NCBI GenBank assembly: GCA_937983065.1
Contig: CALKAL010000021.1
Span: forward strand, 1-49,998
From: an uncultured Bacillaceae bacterium
GTDB lineage: Bacteria; Bacillota; Bacilli; Bacillales; Alkalibacillaceae
DNA: 49,998 nt
Direction: 5' to 3'
The translations under genes and the position numbers were made by a program. This document shows positions 25,556-33,107 of the stretch, piece after piece; the first letter of the stretch is position 1; each line of letters starts with the position of its first letter. The notes under the pieces were generated by a model. That model was not told where the DNA came from and ran no database searches. It saw nothing but the letters and a program-made list of their open reading frames with translations.

Positions 25556-26533
25556 TTAATTCGTCCCCTTTCGATTAAATGCAAATTGTTCATCCCATTT
25601 TTTAATTTTCTCAACAATTCTTAATTTGGCTGATCTTGAACGCCGATTTTCTTCAAGCTCCTCATCAGTTGGAGTTATTGGTTTTTTCGTAATCATTTTA
25701 AATGGAGGTGTTAATTCCTCTGGTAATACAGGTATTTCTTTCGGTATTTGCGGACTTGTCGTCCAGCTTTTCATCGATTGTTTACAAATTCGATCTTCTA
25801 AAGAATGAAACGTTATGACACAAATTCGTCCACCGATTGCGACTTTTCGCGCTGCCTGGTTTAATGCTTGCTCTAATACATTTAATTCATTATTAACAGC
25901 AATTCGAATGGCCTGAAAAATTCGTTTAGCAGGGTGGCCTCCCTTTCTTCTAGCAAAGGCAGGAATCGAATCTTTAATAATGTCAACTAACTCAAAGGTC
26001 GTTTCAATTGGTTTTTTCTCTCTCGTATTTTCAATATTTCTCGCAATTTGTTTAGAGAACTTTTCTTCACCATATTGAAAAAACGTTTTTACGAGCTGCT
26101 CATAAGACCAATCGTTCACAATGTCATATGCACTAATTGCGTCCGATTGATTCATTCTCATATCTAACGGTGCATCATGTTGGTAGCTAAAGCCCCTTTC
26201 CGCCTCATCTAATTGCGGTGATGAGACACCTAAATCAAATATAACCCCATCAACCTCATCAACATTCAAGCGATCTAATTCCTTTTCTAAATGCTCAAAA
26301 TTTTGATGTATAAGAATGAGCTTGTCTTTGTAATGTGTTAAATTCTTTTTTGCATTTTCTATTGCATGAATATCTTGGTCAAAAGCAATCAACTTCCCGT
26401 TTTGTGAAAGTCGTTCTAAAATTTTCAATGTGTGCCCGGCACCGCCAAGGGTACAATCTACATAAGTGCCATCTTCACGAATCTTTAATCCATCAATGGC
26501 TTCTTCGTTTAAAACACTATAATGTTTAAACAT
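25556..26533 (-). CDS. rsmH: 16S rRNA m4C1402 methyltransferase RsmH (MraW)
   Basis: SAM-dependent methyltransferase (325 residues) that modifies C1402 in the 16S rRNA decoding centre. The SAM-binding motif is VDCTLGGAGHTLKIL (about 27-41). GVIFDLGVSSPQLDEAERGFSY and PLDMRMNQS are RsmH signatures. An alpha-helical insert follows and the core ends with GGRICVITFHSLEDRI. ATG at 26533, SD GAGGTG. It is second in the dcw cluster after mraZ. Confidence 0.98.
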   Translation of the reverse strand: MFKHYSVLNEEAIDGLKIREDGTYVDCTLGGAGHTLKILERLSQNGKLIAFDQDIHAIENAKKNLTHYKDKLILIHQNFEHLEKELDRLNVDEVDGVIFDLGVSSPQLDEAERGFSYQHDAPLDMRMNQSDAISAYDIVNDWSYEQLVKTFFQYGEEKFSKQIARNIENTREKKPIETTFELVDIIKDSIPAFARRKGGHPAKRIFQAIRIAVNNELNVLEQALNQAARKVAIGGRICVITFHSLEDRICKQSMKSWTTSPQIPKEIPVLPEELTPPFKMITKKPITPTDEELEENRRSRSAKLRIVEKIKKWDEQFAFNRKGTN

Positions 26534-26584
26534 TTGTACACCTCATTTTCAAGTTAAGAAATGATCCAACACTTTTACCTGAGA

Positions 26585-27016
26585 TTAAATATCAAAGTCC
26601 ATCATATTTTCTGCTATCTCAGCAAAAGATTCTTCAGATTCATTAACATAGGTTGTCCATTTATCTTTATCCCATAATTCGATGCGGTTCGACACGCCGA
26701 TGACAACACATTCCTTATCAAGATCTGCATAAGACCTTAATGGAGATGGAATGTTAATTCGACCTTGTTTATCAATTTCACATTCGACAGCACCTGAAAA
26801 GAAAAAGCGGATAAAAGCGCGGGCATCCTTTTTAGTCAGTGGAAGCTTCTTTAGTTTTTCCTCTAATATTTTCCATTCATCAAGGGGGTATGCGAATAAA
26901 CATTGGTCTAATCCACGGGTCAACACAAATGATTGTCCTAAGCCATCACGGAACTTCGCAGGAACGATCACTCTGCCCTTCGTATCCAAATTATGTTGAA
27001 ATTCACCCATGAACAT
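26585..27016 (-). CDS. mraZ: Transcriptional regulator MraZ
   Basis: 143-residue double SpoVT/AbrB-type DNA-binding protein that forms ring oligomers and controls the dcw cluster. The two repeats carry DTKGRVIVPAKFRD (about 11-24) and DKQGRINIPSPLR (about 88-100). The frame extends 15 codons further upstream to 27061, but those codons run through the operator-like repeats. The ATG at 27016 has an AGGTGGG SD and gives MFMGEFQHNLDTKGR, exactly the B. subtilis start. Three 10-bp GTGG repeats just upstream suggest autoregulation. Confidence 0.97.
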   Translation of the reverse strand: MFMGEFQHNLDTKGRVIVPAKFRDGLGQSFVLTRGLDQCLFAYPLDEWKILEEKLKKLPLTKKDARAFIRFFFSGAVECEIDKQGRINIPSPLRSYADLDKECVVIGVSNRIELWDKDKWTTYVNESEESFAEIAENMMDFDI

Positions 27017-27043
27017 AGACTTCAACCCACCTTTTTTTAATAG

Positions 27044-27073
27044 TTTACCACATCCCCCCACTTCTCACCACAT
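27044..27073 (-). promoter_or_regulatory. Probable MraZ operator: three 10-bp direct repeats
   Basis: On the minus strand three contiguous decamers read ATGTGGTGAG, AAGTGGGGGG and ATGTGGTAAA, so GTGG recurs every 10 bp. A fourth GGTGGG lies further on at 27026-27031. MraZ of other bacteria binds short G-rich (TGGG/GTGG) direct repeats spaced by one helical turn. The last repeat overlaps a TGGTAAACT extended -10-like element (27042-27050), so binding would cover the mraZ promoter. Confidence 0.65.
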
Positions 27074-27100
27074 TTTTTTAAAAAAAGTTATTAAAAATTG

Positions 27101-27139
27101 AAAAACCATACTTAGGACCTATTCCTGAGTATGGTTTTT
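27101..27139 (-). terminator. Terminator between bshC and mraZ
   Basis: A 16-bp stem (27101-27116 with 27124-27139, one wobble) has a 7-nt loop. It is flanked by A and T runs, so it can act in either direction. It should end the bshC transcript and insulate the dcw cluster. Confidence 0.85.
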
Positions 27140-27202
27140 CATTGATATATCAAGCTTTATATAGTTTTTATATGAAAGTGGTTTCCCGTGGTAGATAAGT
27201 GG

Positions 27203-28831
27203 TTATATCGTGACGACAATATGGTCCTGTTCCCAATTTGGTGGAACTTCAAGCAGCTTTTGTGGTAAATCGAGCCCGTATTCATTCATAAAATAATAAA
27301 TGTTCCAAATTCGTTCTTGTAAGCCGTCTTTAGGATAGTAAAAACAATCGATTTCGTCATAATATGACAAAGTTCTGCTATGCTTTTCCTCTACAGCTTT
27401 ATTTAATCGTTTACCGACGAAATCCAATTGCTGCTCAATCACTTTTAAATTCGTTTTCGTCAACGCATGAACATCATCTCGAATCGTTGCTGCTAGTTCT
27501 TGAAGAGGTTCGTGAATTTTTTGAAATTCCCCTTTTATCCCGTCAATCATTTCATCAATTGGTTGACGGGTTTGCTTTTTTAACCATTTAAGCTTATTGT
27601 AACGACATCCCGTTGAAATGACCGATTCTAGGCTTAAGTTTAACTGCTCCAACCGTTTTTTATGATCGTGTTTCAGTAATGTAATTGACATTCTTGGAGT
27701 AACGATTGGAAGCTGCAAATTAACAGCTGAAAAAGCTCCTTTTAACACGGACCAATAAGCAACCTCTCCAGGCCCTGCTATAAAGGATAAAACGGGAAAA
27801 ATAAATTCTTGCATGATCGGCCGAGATACAACATTATTGCTAAAATTTTCTGGCTCACTTTTTATTTTTTCCACAATTTGCTCTTTCGTAAAAGAAACCT
27901 CTCCATCCTTTGAAGTCCAAACATCGTTATTCTTAACTAATAACAGTCGCTCACCCTTTAAATGATAAAAGAGATGAGCATCATTCGTACTAACATCAAG
28001 GTCAATTTCGTATCCTCTTTTTAACTGCTCATCAAATTCATTGACGACAGCCTTTGCTAAATGATCCCGGTGATGAATCAACTGTAAAAAATATTCTACT
28101 TCGAAACGCCGTAAATCAGCATCATTTGAATCAATTAAAACGAGTCCTTCATTTTTAAATAATTGTCGAATGAGCCGAGCGAAAAAATCGACGTAAGTCT
28201 CGCTTTTTCTCAATGCATCGTTAACACTACTGTATAACTCATTCGTCCATTCCGTTTCTTGATACGTCGAGAAAACATTCTTAAACCATCGTTCGATTAA
28301 GTTTTTATCAAGCTTTTTTTGAGAAACGGGTTCCTTTTTTATTTCCATTTCATTCAATCGATTTTTCTTTAATTGATGATCTTCGTATGTATAAACATGG
28401 TTAATTTCCTCAAAATCATGGTCTTCACCTGCTATCCAAAAGACAGGAATGACTGGAGCTTTTAAATATTGCTCTTGTTCCCTCGCTTGAATAATGATAG
28501 AGACAATTTTATGAATCGTATATAGTGGTCCCGTTAAAAGACCCGCTTGCTGACCGCCAATTACAACGACGGAATTCGGATCCTTTAATCGCTCAATATT
28601 TTGTAAGACAGATTCATCATGACCCCAGCGATTATTTTGCTTGATTAACAAAGAGACTAATTCATCTCTTTTATACGTTTGCGTTTTTAAATAGTTATAT
28701 CTTTGTTGAAAGCTTTTCAGTTGGTACGGATCATATTGAAATTGGTATAAAATTGATTCCTTCCGATCTCTATAATCTTGAATGATTTTTGATTGATTCG
28801 TTAAACGGATACATTGAACGTCCATAATCAT
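27203..28831 (-). CDS. bshC: Bacillithiol biosynthesis cysteine-adding enzyme BshC
   Basis: 542-residue enzyme proposed to add cysteine to glucosaminyl-malate in the last step of bacillithiol synthesis. Conserved blocks are VIGGQQAGLLTGPLYTIHKIVSI (residue 90 onward), PVFWIAGEDHDFEEINHVYT, FSNNVVSRPIMQEFIFPVLSFIAGPGE and, at the C-terminus, QERIWNIYYFMNEYG. A long coiled coil (about 390-470) is typical. Its place just upstream of mraZ is as in B. subtilis (yllA). The start may be the ATG at 28831 or 28825. The genes for the earlier bacillithiol steps are not in this window. Confidence 0.94.
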   Translation of the reverse strand: MIMDVQCIRLTNQSKIIQDYRDRKESILYQFQYDPYQLKSFQQRYNYLKTQTYKRDELVSLLIKQNNRWGHDESVLQNIERLKDPNSVVVIGGQQAGLLTGPLYTIHKIVSIIIQAREQEQYLKAPVIPVFWIAGEDHDFEEINHVYTYEDHQLKKNRLNEMEIKKEPVSQKKLDKNLIERWFKNVFSTYQETEWTNELYSSVNDALRKSETYVDFFARLIRQLFKNEGLVLIDSNDADLRRFEVEYFLQLIHHRDHLAKAVVNEFDEQLKRGYEIDLDVSTNDAHLFYHLKGERLLLVKNNDVWTSKDGEVSFTKEQIVEKIKSEPENFSNNVVSRPIMQEFIFPVLSFIAGPGEVAYWSVLKGAFSAVNLQLPIVTPRMSITLLKHDHKKRLEQLNLSLESVISTGCRYNKLKWLKKQTRQPIDEMIDGIKGEFQKIHEPLQELAATIRDDVHALTKTNLKVIEQQLDFVGKRLNKAVEEKHSRTLSYYDEIDCFYYPKDGLQERIWNIYYFMNEYGLDLPQKLLEVPPNWEQDHIVVTI

Positions 28832-28911
28832 ACCTGCCTTAATGAATATTTTCTCTCCCTATAGTATTTTACCGAAAAGAAGGAGCAATTTCATTCTTTC
28901 TGTTTTAATTG

Positions 28912-29283
28912 TTAAACAATAATCGTAATAAGAAATAATAGTACATATAACATAAACATCATTATAAAACCGATTCGCCAAACGATTCTTAGCGCGCGAT
29001 TAATGATTATCTCTTCATTTTTTACATATTGATAAAAGAGAACGATTAATAAAACGATTAAATAACTGACAACAATCCAAGGTATGAAGTGATTTTCAAA
29101 CAATATATAAAACAGTGTACTTACTGCAATGATAAAAAATAGAGCTGAGAAATCCGCAGCCAATTGGATTGATCGAGTCGTTTTCTTCGTTCGAGCTTTA
29201 AATATGAAAAAAAGAATTAGAAAAGTTATTACTGGTACGGTTGCTAAAATAGCGATAATTGTAGCGACGATTTCAATTGTCAT
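28912..29283 (-). CDS. DUF3397-family membrane protein
   Basis: 123-residue protein with four predicted membrane helices (about 3-28, 43-63, 67-88 and 102-123) and short basic loops. It matches the pattern of the DUF3397 family, which sits between the ketopantoate reductase gene and bshC in many Bacillaceae. No function is known. The ATG lies inside the end of panE, an 11-nt overlap, so the two are co-transcribed. Confidence 0.8.
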   Translation of the reverse strand: MTIEIVATIIAILATVPVITFLILFFIFKARTKKTTRSIQLAADFSALFFIIAVSTLFYILFENHFIPWIVVSYLIVLLIVLFYQYVKNEEIIINRALRIVWRIGFIMMFMLYVLLFLITIIV

Positions 29284-30145
29284 GATGCGATAAATTTTCC
29301 TTTCCTTTAACTAAATCGTACATGAGTTGATGACTAATTAATTTCGGAGAATGTTTAATTAAATAGCCATTAATATAATCGATTTCTGTTTTTCTACCAC
29401 GTTGAATATCAATTGCCATTGATGAATAGTTTTCCTTCGTATTTTTCGCAATTTGAGTGACTTTTTCCCACATGAAATTAACATCTAAATCTAGTGCTTC
29501 ACATGCTTCTTCCGTGAGTTGATGAGCAATTTTATTTAAAAATCTATTAGCGACGATTTCCCCATTTTTCACATTAAAGATAGCTGTTAAAGGATTTATG
29601 ACACTATTGACGACGAGTTTTTCACGCATCGTATGAAATAAATCATTACTTTTCTCCACGGCGAAATCCGCATTAGCAAGCTCATCTACTAACTTCGCTT
29701 CATAGGGCTTTTCTATTTCAGTTAATCCACTCAATTTAATAATTCCGATTCCAGTTCTTTTCACTTCATTGTCACTTAAACGAAGGACGCCGTTTTCATT
29801 CACACCGATAAAAATTCGTTGCGGCAATGCTTCAATTTTATGTAAGTGGCCTAACCCATTTTGTAAAAATAATAAATAAGCCCCTTCAGAACTATTTTGT
29901 AAATAAGGGAGAACAGAATCAAGTTCCGTCTGTTTCACACAAACGATATATAAATCATGAGAGGACAATTCATTGATTGTTTTAGCATCGACACTTATTT
30001 TCCTTTGATTATATATGAGATCCTCTTTTAAAAGCAGATGTTTTTGCTCCTCACGCCTCGTGTAACAAGTCACATTATGCCTCTCATGCAATTCTGAGGC
30101 AACGAACATGCCAACTGCACCTAGCCCGATAACGGCAATATTCAC
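29273..30145 (-). CDS. panE: 2-dehydropantoate 2-reductase (ketopantoate reductase)
   Basis: 290-residue NADPH-dependent enzyme of pantothenate/CoA synthesis, like B. subtilis YlbQ. The N-terminal Rossmann motif is IAVIGLGAVGMFVA. VCVKQTELD and LFLQNGLGH are family motifs. The helical C-terminal domain contains the catalytic-lysine region REKLVVNSVINPLTAIF. The start is GTG at 30145 after a GGGGGGAG SD. It is divergent from ylbP. The CoA enzyme CoaD is encoded about 8 kb away in the same window, without operon linkage. Confidence 0.9.
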   Translation of the reverse strand: MNIAVIGLGAVGMFVASELHERHNVTCYTRREEQKHLLLKEDLIYNQRKISVDAKTINELSSHDLYIVCVKQTELDSVLPYLQNSSEGAYLLFLQNGLGHLHKIEALPQRIFIGVNENGVLRLSDNEVKRTGIGIIKLSGLTEIEKPYEAKLVDELANADFAVEKSNDLFHTMREKLVVNSVINPLTAIFNVKNGEIVANRFLNKIAHQLTEEACEALDLDVNFMWEKVTQIAKNTKENYSSMAIDIQRGRKTEIDYINGYLIKHSPKLISHQLMYDLVKGKENLSHHDN

Positions 30146-30281
30146 GATACTCCCCCCTATCTAGTTATATATCTATTGTTTTGCTATCGGCATAATTTGT
30201 CAATGTTAATCTCGTTCGCATTTAAATTATGAATCATTTATATTATAATAAAAACAATACGTTTATAGGAGGGCATCGAAA

Positions 30282-30779
30282 GTGTCTAGCAATGTAGAAC
30301 GTTTATTAATTAATTTTAAGACGTTAGAGGAATTTAAAAAATTTAAAGAATACGGTATTCAAGAGCTTTCTATGCTAGAAGATTTAGAGCATAATATGAT
30401 TGAAAATAATAGCGACTCCCCGTTTTACGGCATTTATTACGGAAATTCATTAGTCGCAAGAATGAGCTTATATAAAGTTGATAAAAAATACGATCAATAC
30501 TTTAATCCAAAGCAAGATTTTATGCAATTATGGAAGCTTGAAGTGTTAGAGCCATATCGAAAAAAAGGATTCGGAAAAGAGCTTGTTGAATTTGCTAAAA
30601 GCTTCAACTTACCAATCAAGACGAATGCTCGCGTGAACTCCCATGATTTTTGGCGTAAAATGGGCTTTAAACCTGCTACATATGAAATGGAAAGAGACTT
30701 CGGGGAAAATCCATTTATATGGCTCCCTGATGGAGTTGAGGAAAAAATTCATGAGGAAAATGAAACAGAAGATAAATAA
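30282..30779 (+). CDS. ylbP: GNAT-family N-acetyltransferase YlbP
   Basis: 165-residue GNAT protein, very close to B. subtilis YlbP over its whole length. The acetyl-CoA-binding motif A is LEVLEPYRKKGFGKELVEFAKSF with the Q/RxxGxG/A-like KKGFGK. The substrate is unknown. The start is GTG at 30282, with GGAGGGC 7-9 nt upstream. It is one of few plus-strand genes here and is transcribed divergently from panE. A shared terminator separates it from rsfA. Confidence 0.93.
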   Translation: MSSNVERLLINFKTLEEFKKFKEYGIQELSMLEDLEHNMIENNSDSPFYGIYYGNSLVARMSLYKVDKKYDQYFNPKQDFMQLWKLEVLEPYRKKGFGKELVEFAKSFNLPIKTNARVNSHDFWRKMGFKPATYEMERDFGENPFIWLPDGVEEKIHEENETEDK

Positions 30780-30794
30780 TAGGCAATAAAAATT

Positions 30795-30825
30795 AAAAAT
30801 GAGCGACAAGATTGCGCTCATTTTT
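30795..30825. terminator. Bidirectional terminator between ylbP and rsfA
   Basis: An 11-bp stem AAAAATGAGCG/CGCTCATTTTT with a 9-nt loop lies between two convergent genes. It has a T run on both strands. Confidence 0.85.
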
Positions 30826-30829
30826 TCAT

Positions 30830-31294
30830 TTACTGTTCAATTTTTTTCACTTCATGTATCTTATTATAAATCTCATCGATGAGACGCTCATATTGAGTTA
30901 AACGCTGCTTTAAGCTTTGAATATCAGAGTGTCGCTCATCACTACTTGTTTCATTCTGTTTATAATAATCACCTTTTAATTGCTCTAGTTGACGAATCAC
31001 TTGATCAAACGTATTGATCGATTGGCCGCCGATTTCTCCAAATTGAGTCTCAACATTAATCGGAGCCTCAGCTAACTTCTTTCTACTCTCTTTTGCTAAT
31101 TCGATGGCTTGTTTATAATGCTTCCGTAAATTAGCATTCCATCTAAACCCGCACGCTTGTGGCGTTCTTGATAAGCGGTGACCTACTTCTTCAAACGCCT
31201 TCATTTGTGTTTTGCCTTCCCTTATATAACGCAATACGGTTTCTGCTAAAAGCACATCTTCATCTTTTGACCATGCATCTTGCCTCGTCGTCAT
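30830..31294 (-). CDS. rsfA: Prespore-specific transcriptional regulator RsfA
   Basis: 154-residue regulator of the RsfA/YlbO family, which fine-tunes sigma-F-dependent genes in the forespore. The N-terminal Myb/SANT-like DNA-binding domain (about 5-60) includes WSKDEDVLLAETVLRYIREG and TPQACGFRWNANLRKHY. A C-terminal coiled coil (about 85-150) follows. ATG at 31294, SD GGGGTG. It stands alone between the ylbP terminator and the enoyl-CoA hydratase-like gene. No clear sigma-F promoter was found before it. Confidence 0.93.
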   Translation of the reverse strand: MTTRQDAWSKDEDVLLAETVLRYIREGKTQMKAFEEVGHRLSRTPQACGFRWNANLRKHYKQAIELAKESRKKLAEAPINVETQFGEIGGQSINTFDQVIRQLEQLKGDYYKQNETSSDERHSDIQSLKQRLTQYERLIDEIYNKIHEVKKIEQ

Positions 31295-31369
31295 AATTCA
31301 CTCACCCCTTAACCCTCTATTAACTTTAATAACAATCTATGCATAGAAAATTAAGGTTAGAAGAATGAG

Positions 31370-32128
31370 TTAATTATTTTTCTGAAAAAATTGATTAACC
31401 GCCTCTTTATGAGCGTCTGATTCCCAAAGTTTACTACAAGCTTTCACTTCATTTTCCATATCTATTTTTAGTTGTTCGATTGATATTGTCTTTAAAAATT
31501 GATTTTTCCAAAGCTGCATTTGATCGACGCTTCGATTAGAGAATGATTTTAGTAATAAAGATTTTTCAAAATCATTTGAGTCAACAATATCTTGAACGAA
31601 TTGAATATCCTTTAGTTGAAAAGCAGTTCGCACATCTGCGTGAACGAGCCAAAAATACGCATCGGTTGGTTGTATTCGTTTATACAATAAAGTTCCGCCA
31701 CCCCAACCAGTCGAAATACCTAAGTTTCCTTGAACAAAACCGTATGTACCTGACTCATTTGCCACTCGAAAGTCACATGCTGAGGCAAGCTCCATTCCGC
31801 CACCTCGGGCAGTACCGTTCATCCAGGCGACTGTCGGATAAGGCAATGTCGCTATTTGAAATAAAACATCTTTCATCGGGCTTAATAAAGCATAAGCTTC
31901 TTTTTCATTCATTTGACCGTGAAAATCATTCAAATCCCCACCAGCACAAAAAGCTTCATTCCCCGCACCTGTTAACAATAAATATTTTAAAGGCATCCCT
32001 TTTAATTCGGAAATAATTTCACTTAACTGCTCAATCATTCGTTTAGAAATCGCATTCCGTTTATGCGATCTATTTAATGTGACGATGGCGACATTATCTT
32101 TAATTTCAAATAATACTTCTTTATCCAA
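31370..32128 (-). CDS. Enoyl-CoA hydratase/isomerase-family protein
   Basis: 252-residue crotonase-fold protein. The oxyanion-hole motifs are AFCAGGDLND (about 59-68) and NGTARGGGMELASACDFRVA (from 104). The first catalytic glutamate is kept (E113 in GGMELA). The second, which lies in a PE pair in true enoyl-CoA hydratases, is GN here (N135). It is therefore more likely an isomerase, hydrolase or diverged member than a standard hydratase. The start is TTG at 32128 with GGAGAG 7 nt upstream. It lies between rpmF and rsfA. Confidence 0.85.
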   Translation of the reverse strand: MDKEVLFEIKDNVAIVTLNRSHKRNAISKRMIEQLSEIISELKGMPLKYLLLTGAGNEAFCAGGDLNDFHGQMNEKEAYALLSPMKDVLFQIATLPYPTVAWMNGTARGGGMELASACDFRVANESGTYGFVQGNLGISTGWGGGTLLYKRIQPTDAYFWLVHADVRTAFQLKDIQFVQDIVDSNDFEKSLLLKSFSNRSVDQMQLWKNQFLKTISIEQLKIDMENEVKACSKLWESDAHKEAVNQFFQKNN

Positions 32129-32187
32129 CTAAAATCTCTCCAATATATGTTGTTACCCTTATCATATCAAAACTTTTAACTATACAA

Positions 32188-32217
32188 AAAAGATGCCTCC
32201 CCATTGAGACATCTTTT
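32188..32217 (-). terminator. Terminator after rpmF
   Basis: On the minus strand, AAAAGATG-T-CTC pairs with GAG-G-CATCTTTT, followed by a T run. It lies 5 bp beyond the rpmF stop and ends the ylbN-rpmF operon. Confidence 0.8.
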
Positions 32218-32221
32218 ATGA

Positions 32222-32395
32222 TTACTTTTCAACAACCTCTTTACCGTCATAATGGCCACATGAAGGGCAAACGTGGTGAGGTTTTGTATATTCTCCACAA
32301 TTATCGCATTCAACCATTCCAGGTAAATGTAATTTTTTATGTGTACGACGTTGACGCTTTACAGCTTTAGACGTTCTTCTTTTAGGTACTGCCAT
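32222..32395 (-). CDS. rpmF: 50S ribosomal protein L32
   Basis: 57-residue ribosomal protein, starting MAVPKRRTSKAVKRQRRTH. Four cysteines (30, 33, 43, 46; CDNC and CPSC) form the zinc ribbon, so this is the zinc-containing C+ paralogue type. The ATG at 32395 follows AAGGAGGTGTAACC, a near-perfect SD. It lies 44 bp after ylbN, the usual DUF177-rpmF pair. Confidence 0.98.
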   Translation of the reverse strand: MAVPKRRTSKAVKRQRRTHKKLHLPGMVECDNCGEYTKPHHVCPSCGHYDGKEVVEK

Positions 32396-32439
32396 CGGTT
32401 ACACCTCCTTAAAATCTCTCAAGCAAAAGGATGATGCTT

Positions 32440-32970
32440 TTACTCATCTTTATCCTTTAAAAATTGTTTCAATGATGCTAGGCGTGGATCTACTTTTTCT
32501 TTCTTCTCTTCTTCTTTTATTTCTTCATGTTCATCTTCAAGATATAAATTCCAGCCGTCGCCATCCTTTGAAAAATCCTCATTTTTTGCTTCTTCACTAA
32601 AAACACGAATTGGCACTTCCAATAAAATATTTTCCTTTATTAAAGGCAGTAAGTCAAGTGTTTCTCGATCAATATGTTCAATATCTTCATCATTTGCAGC
32701 AACATATTCTTCTGTTGAAAAACGATTCACCGCTTGAATGTGAAATGAATATGGGACATCAACTAACGTCCGTGCACAAGGCAAAATCATTTCGCCAACT
32801 ATTTCATAACGAAACGTAAAAGTATGCCCTCTAACAATCGCTTCACCTTTAACGTTAACATCAGAAATATCACGTATATCATTGTTCATGTCAATTAGTT
32901 CACGCACATCCACTTTATTAGAAAAGGGATAAGGTGAATTATTTCTTATTTTTTGTAATGAAAAAATCAC
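32440..32970 (-). CDS. ylbN: DUF177 (YceD-family) protein YlbN
   Basis: 176-residue protein of the YceD/DUF177 family, whose relatives are linked to 23S rRNA accumulation and are nearly always encoded before rpmF. The conserved core is GEMILPCARTLVDVPYSF (about 60-77). The C-terminus is highly charged, ending with DPRLASLKQFLKDKDE. The frame opens at a GTG (32979) that lies within the SD GAGGTG. The GTG at 32970, 8 nt after GAGG, is preferred. A consensus promoter lies just upstream. Confidence 0.92.
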   Translation of the reverse strand: MIFSLQKIRNNSPYPFSNKVDVRELIDMNNDIRDISDVNVKGEAIVRGHTFTFRYEIVGEMILPCARTLVDVPYSFHIQAVNRFSTEEYVAANDEDIEHIDRETLDLLPLIKENILLEVPIRVFSEEAKNEDFSKDGDGWNLYLEDEHEEIKEEEKKEKVDPRLASLKQFLKDKDE

Positions 32971-32997
32971 GTTAATCACCTCAAGGCAACAAGAGTT

Positions 32998-33026
32998 ATT
33001 TTAAAAGGAATTTCCCCTTTTGTCAA
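32998..33026 (-). promoter_or_regulatory. Sigma-A promoter of ylbN-rpmF
   Basis: On the minus strand, TTGACA (33021-33026) and TAAAAT (32998-33003) are 17 bp apart. The spacer contains an AAAGG-N7-CCTTT dyad. It diverges from the tmcAL promoter. Confidence 0.8.
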
Positions 33027-33058
33027 TCTTATTACGGTAAAATTAGCTTGATTTTAGC

Positions 33059-33087
33059 TTGTAATCCATCTACATTAATAATATAAA
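33059..33087 (+). promoter_or_regulatory. Probable promoter of tmcAL
   Basis: On the plus strand, TTGTAA (33059-33064) and TATAAA (33082-33087) are 17 bp apart. They lie about 20 bp before the tmcAL start. Confidence 0.55.
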
Positions 33088-33107
33088 ATGAAAAGGTTGT
33101 GAATTAA

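Noticed and set aside
27017..27061. 15 extra N-terminal codons of mraZ
   Set aside because: They run through the operator-like GTGG repeats and lack an SD. The family start is MFMGEF at 27016.
31543..32016. 157-codon plus-strand frame inside the enoyl-CoA hydratase-like gene
   Set aside because: It is antisense to a clear crotonase-fold protein and its translation looks non-protein-like. No SD was found.
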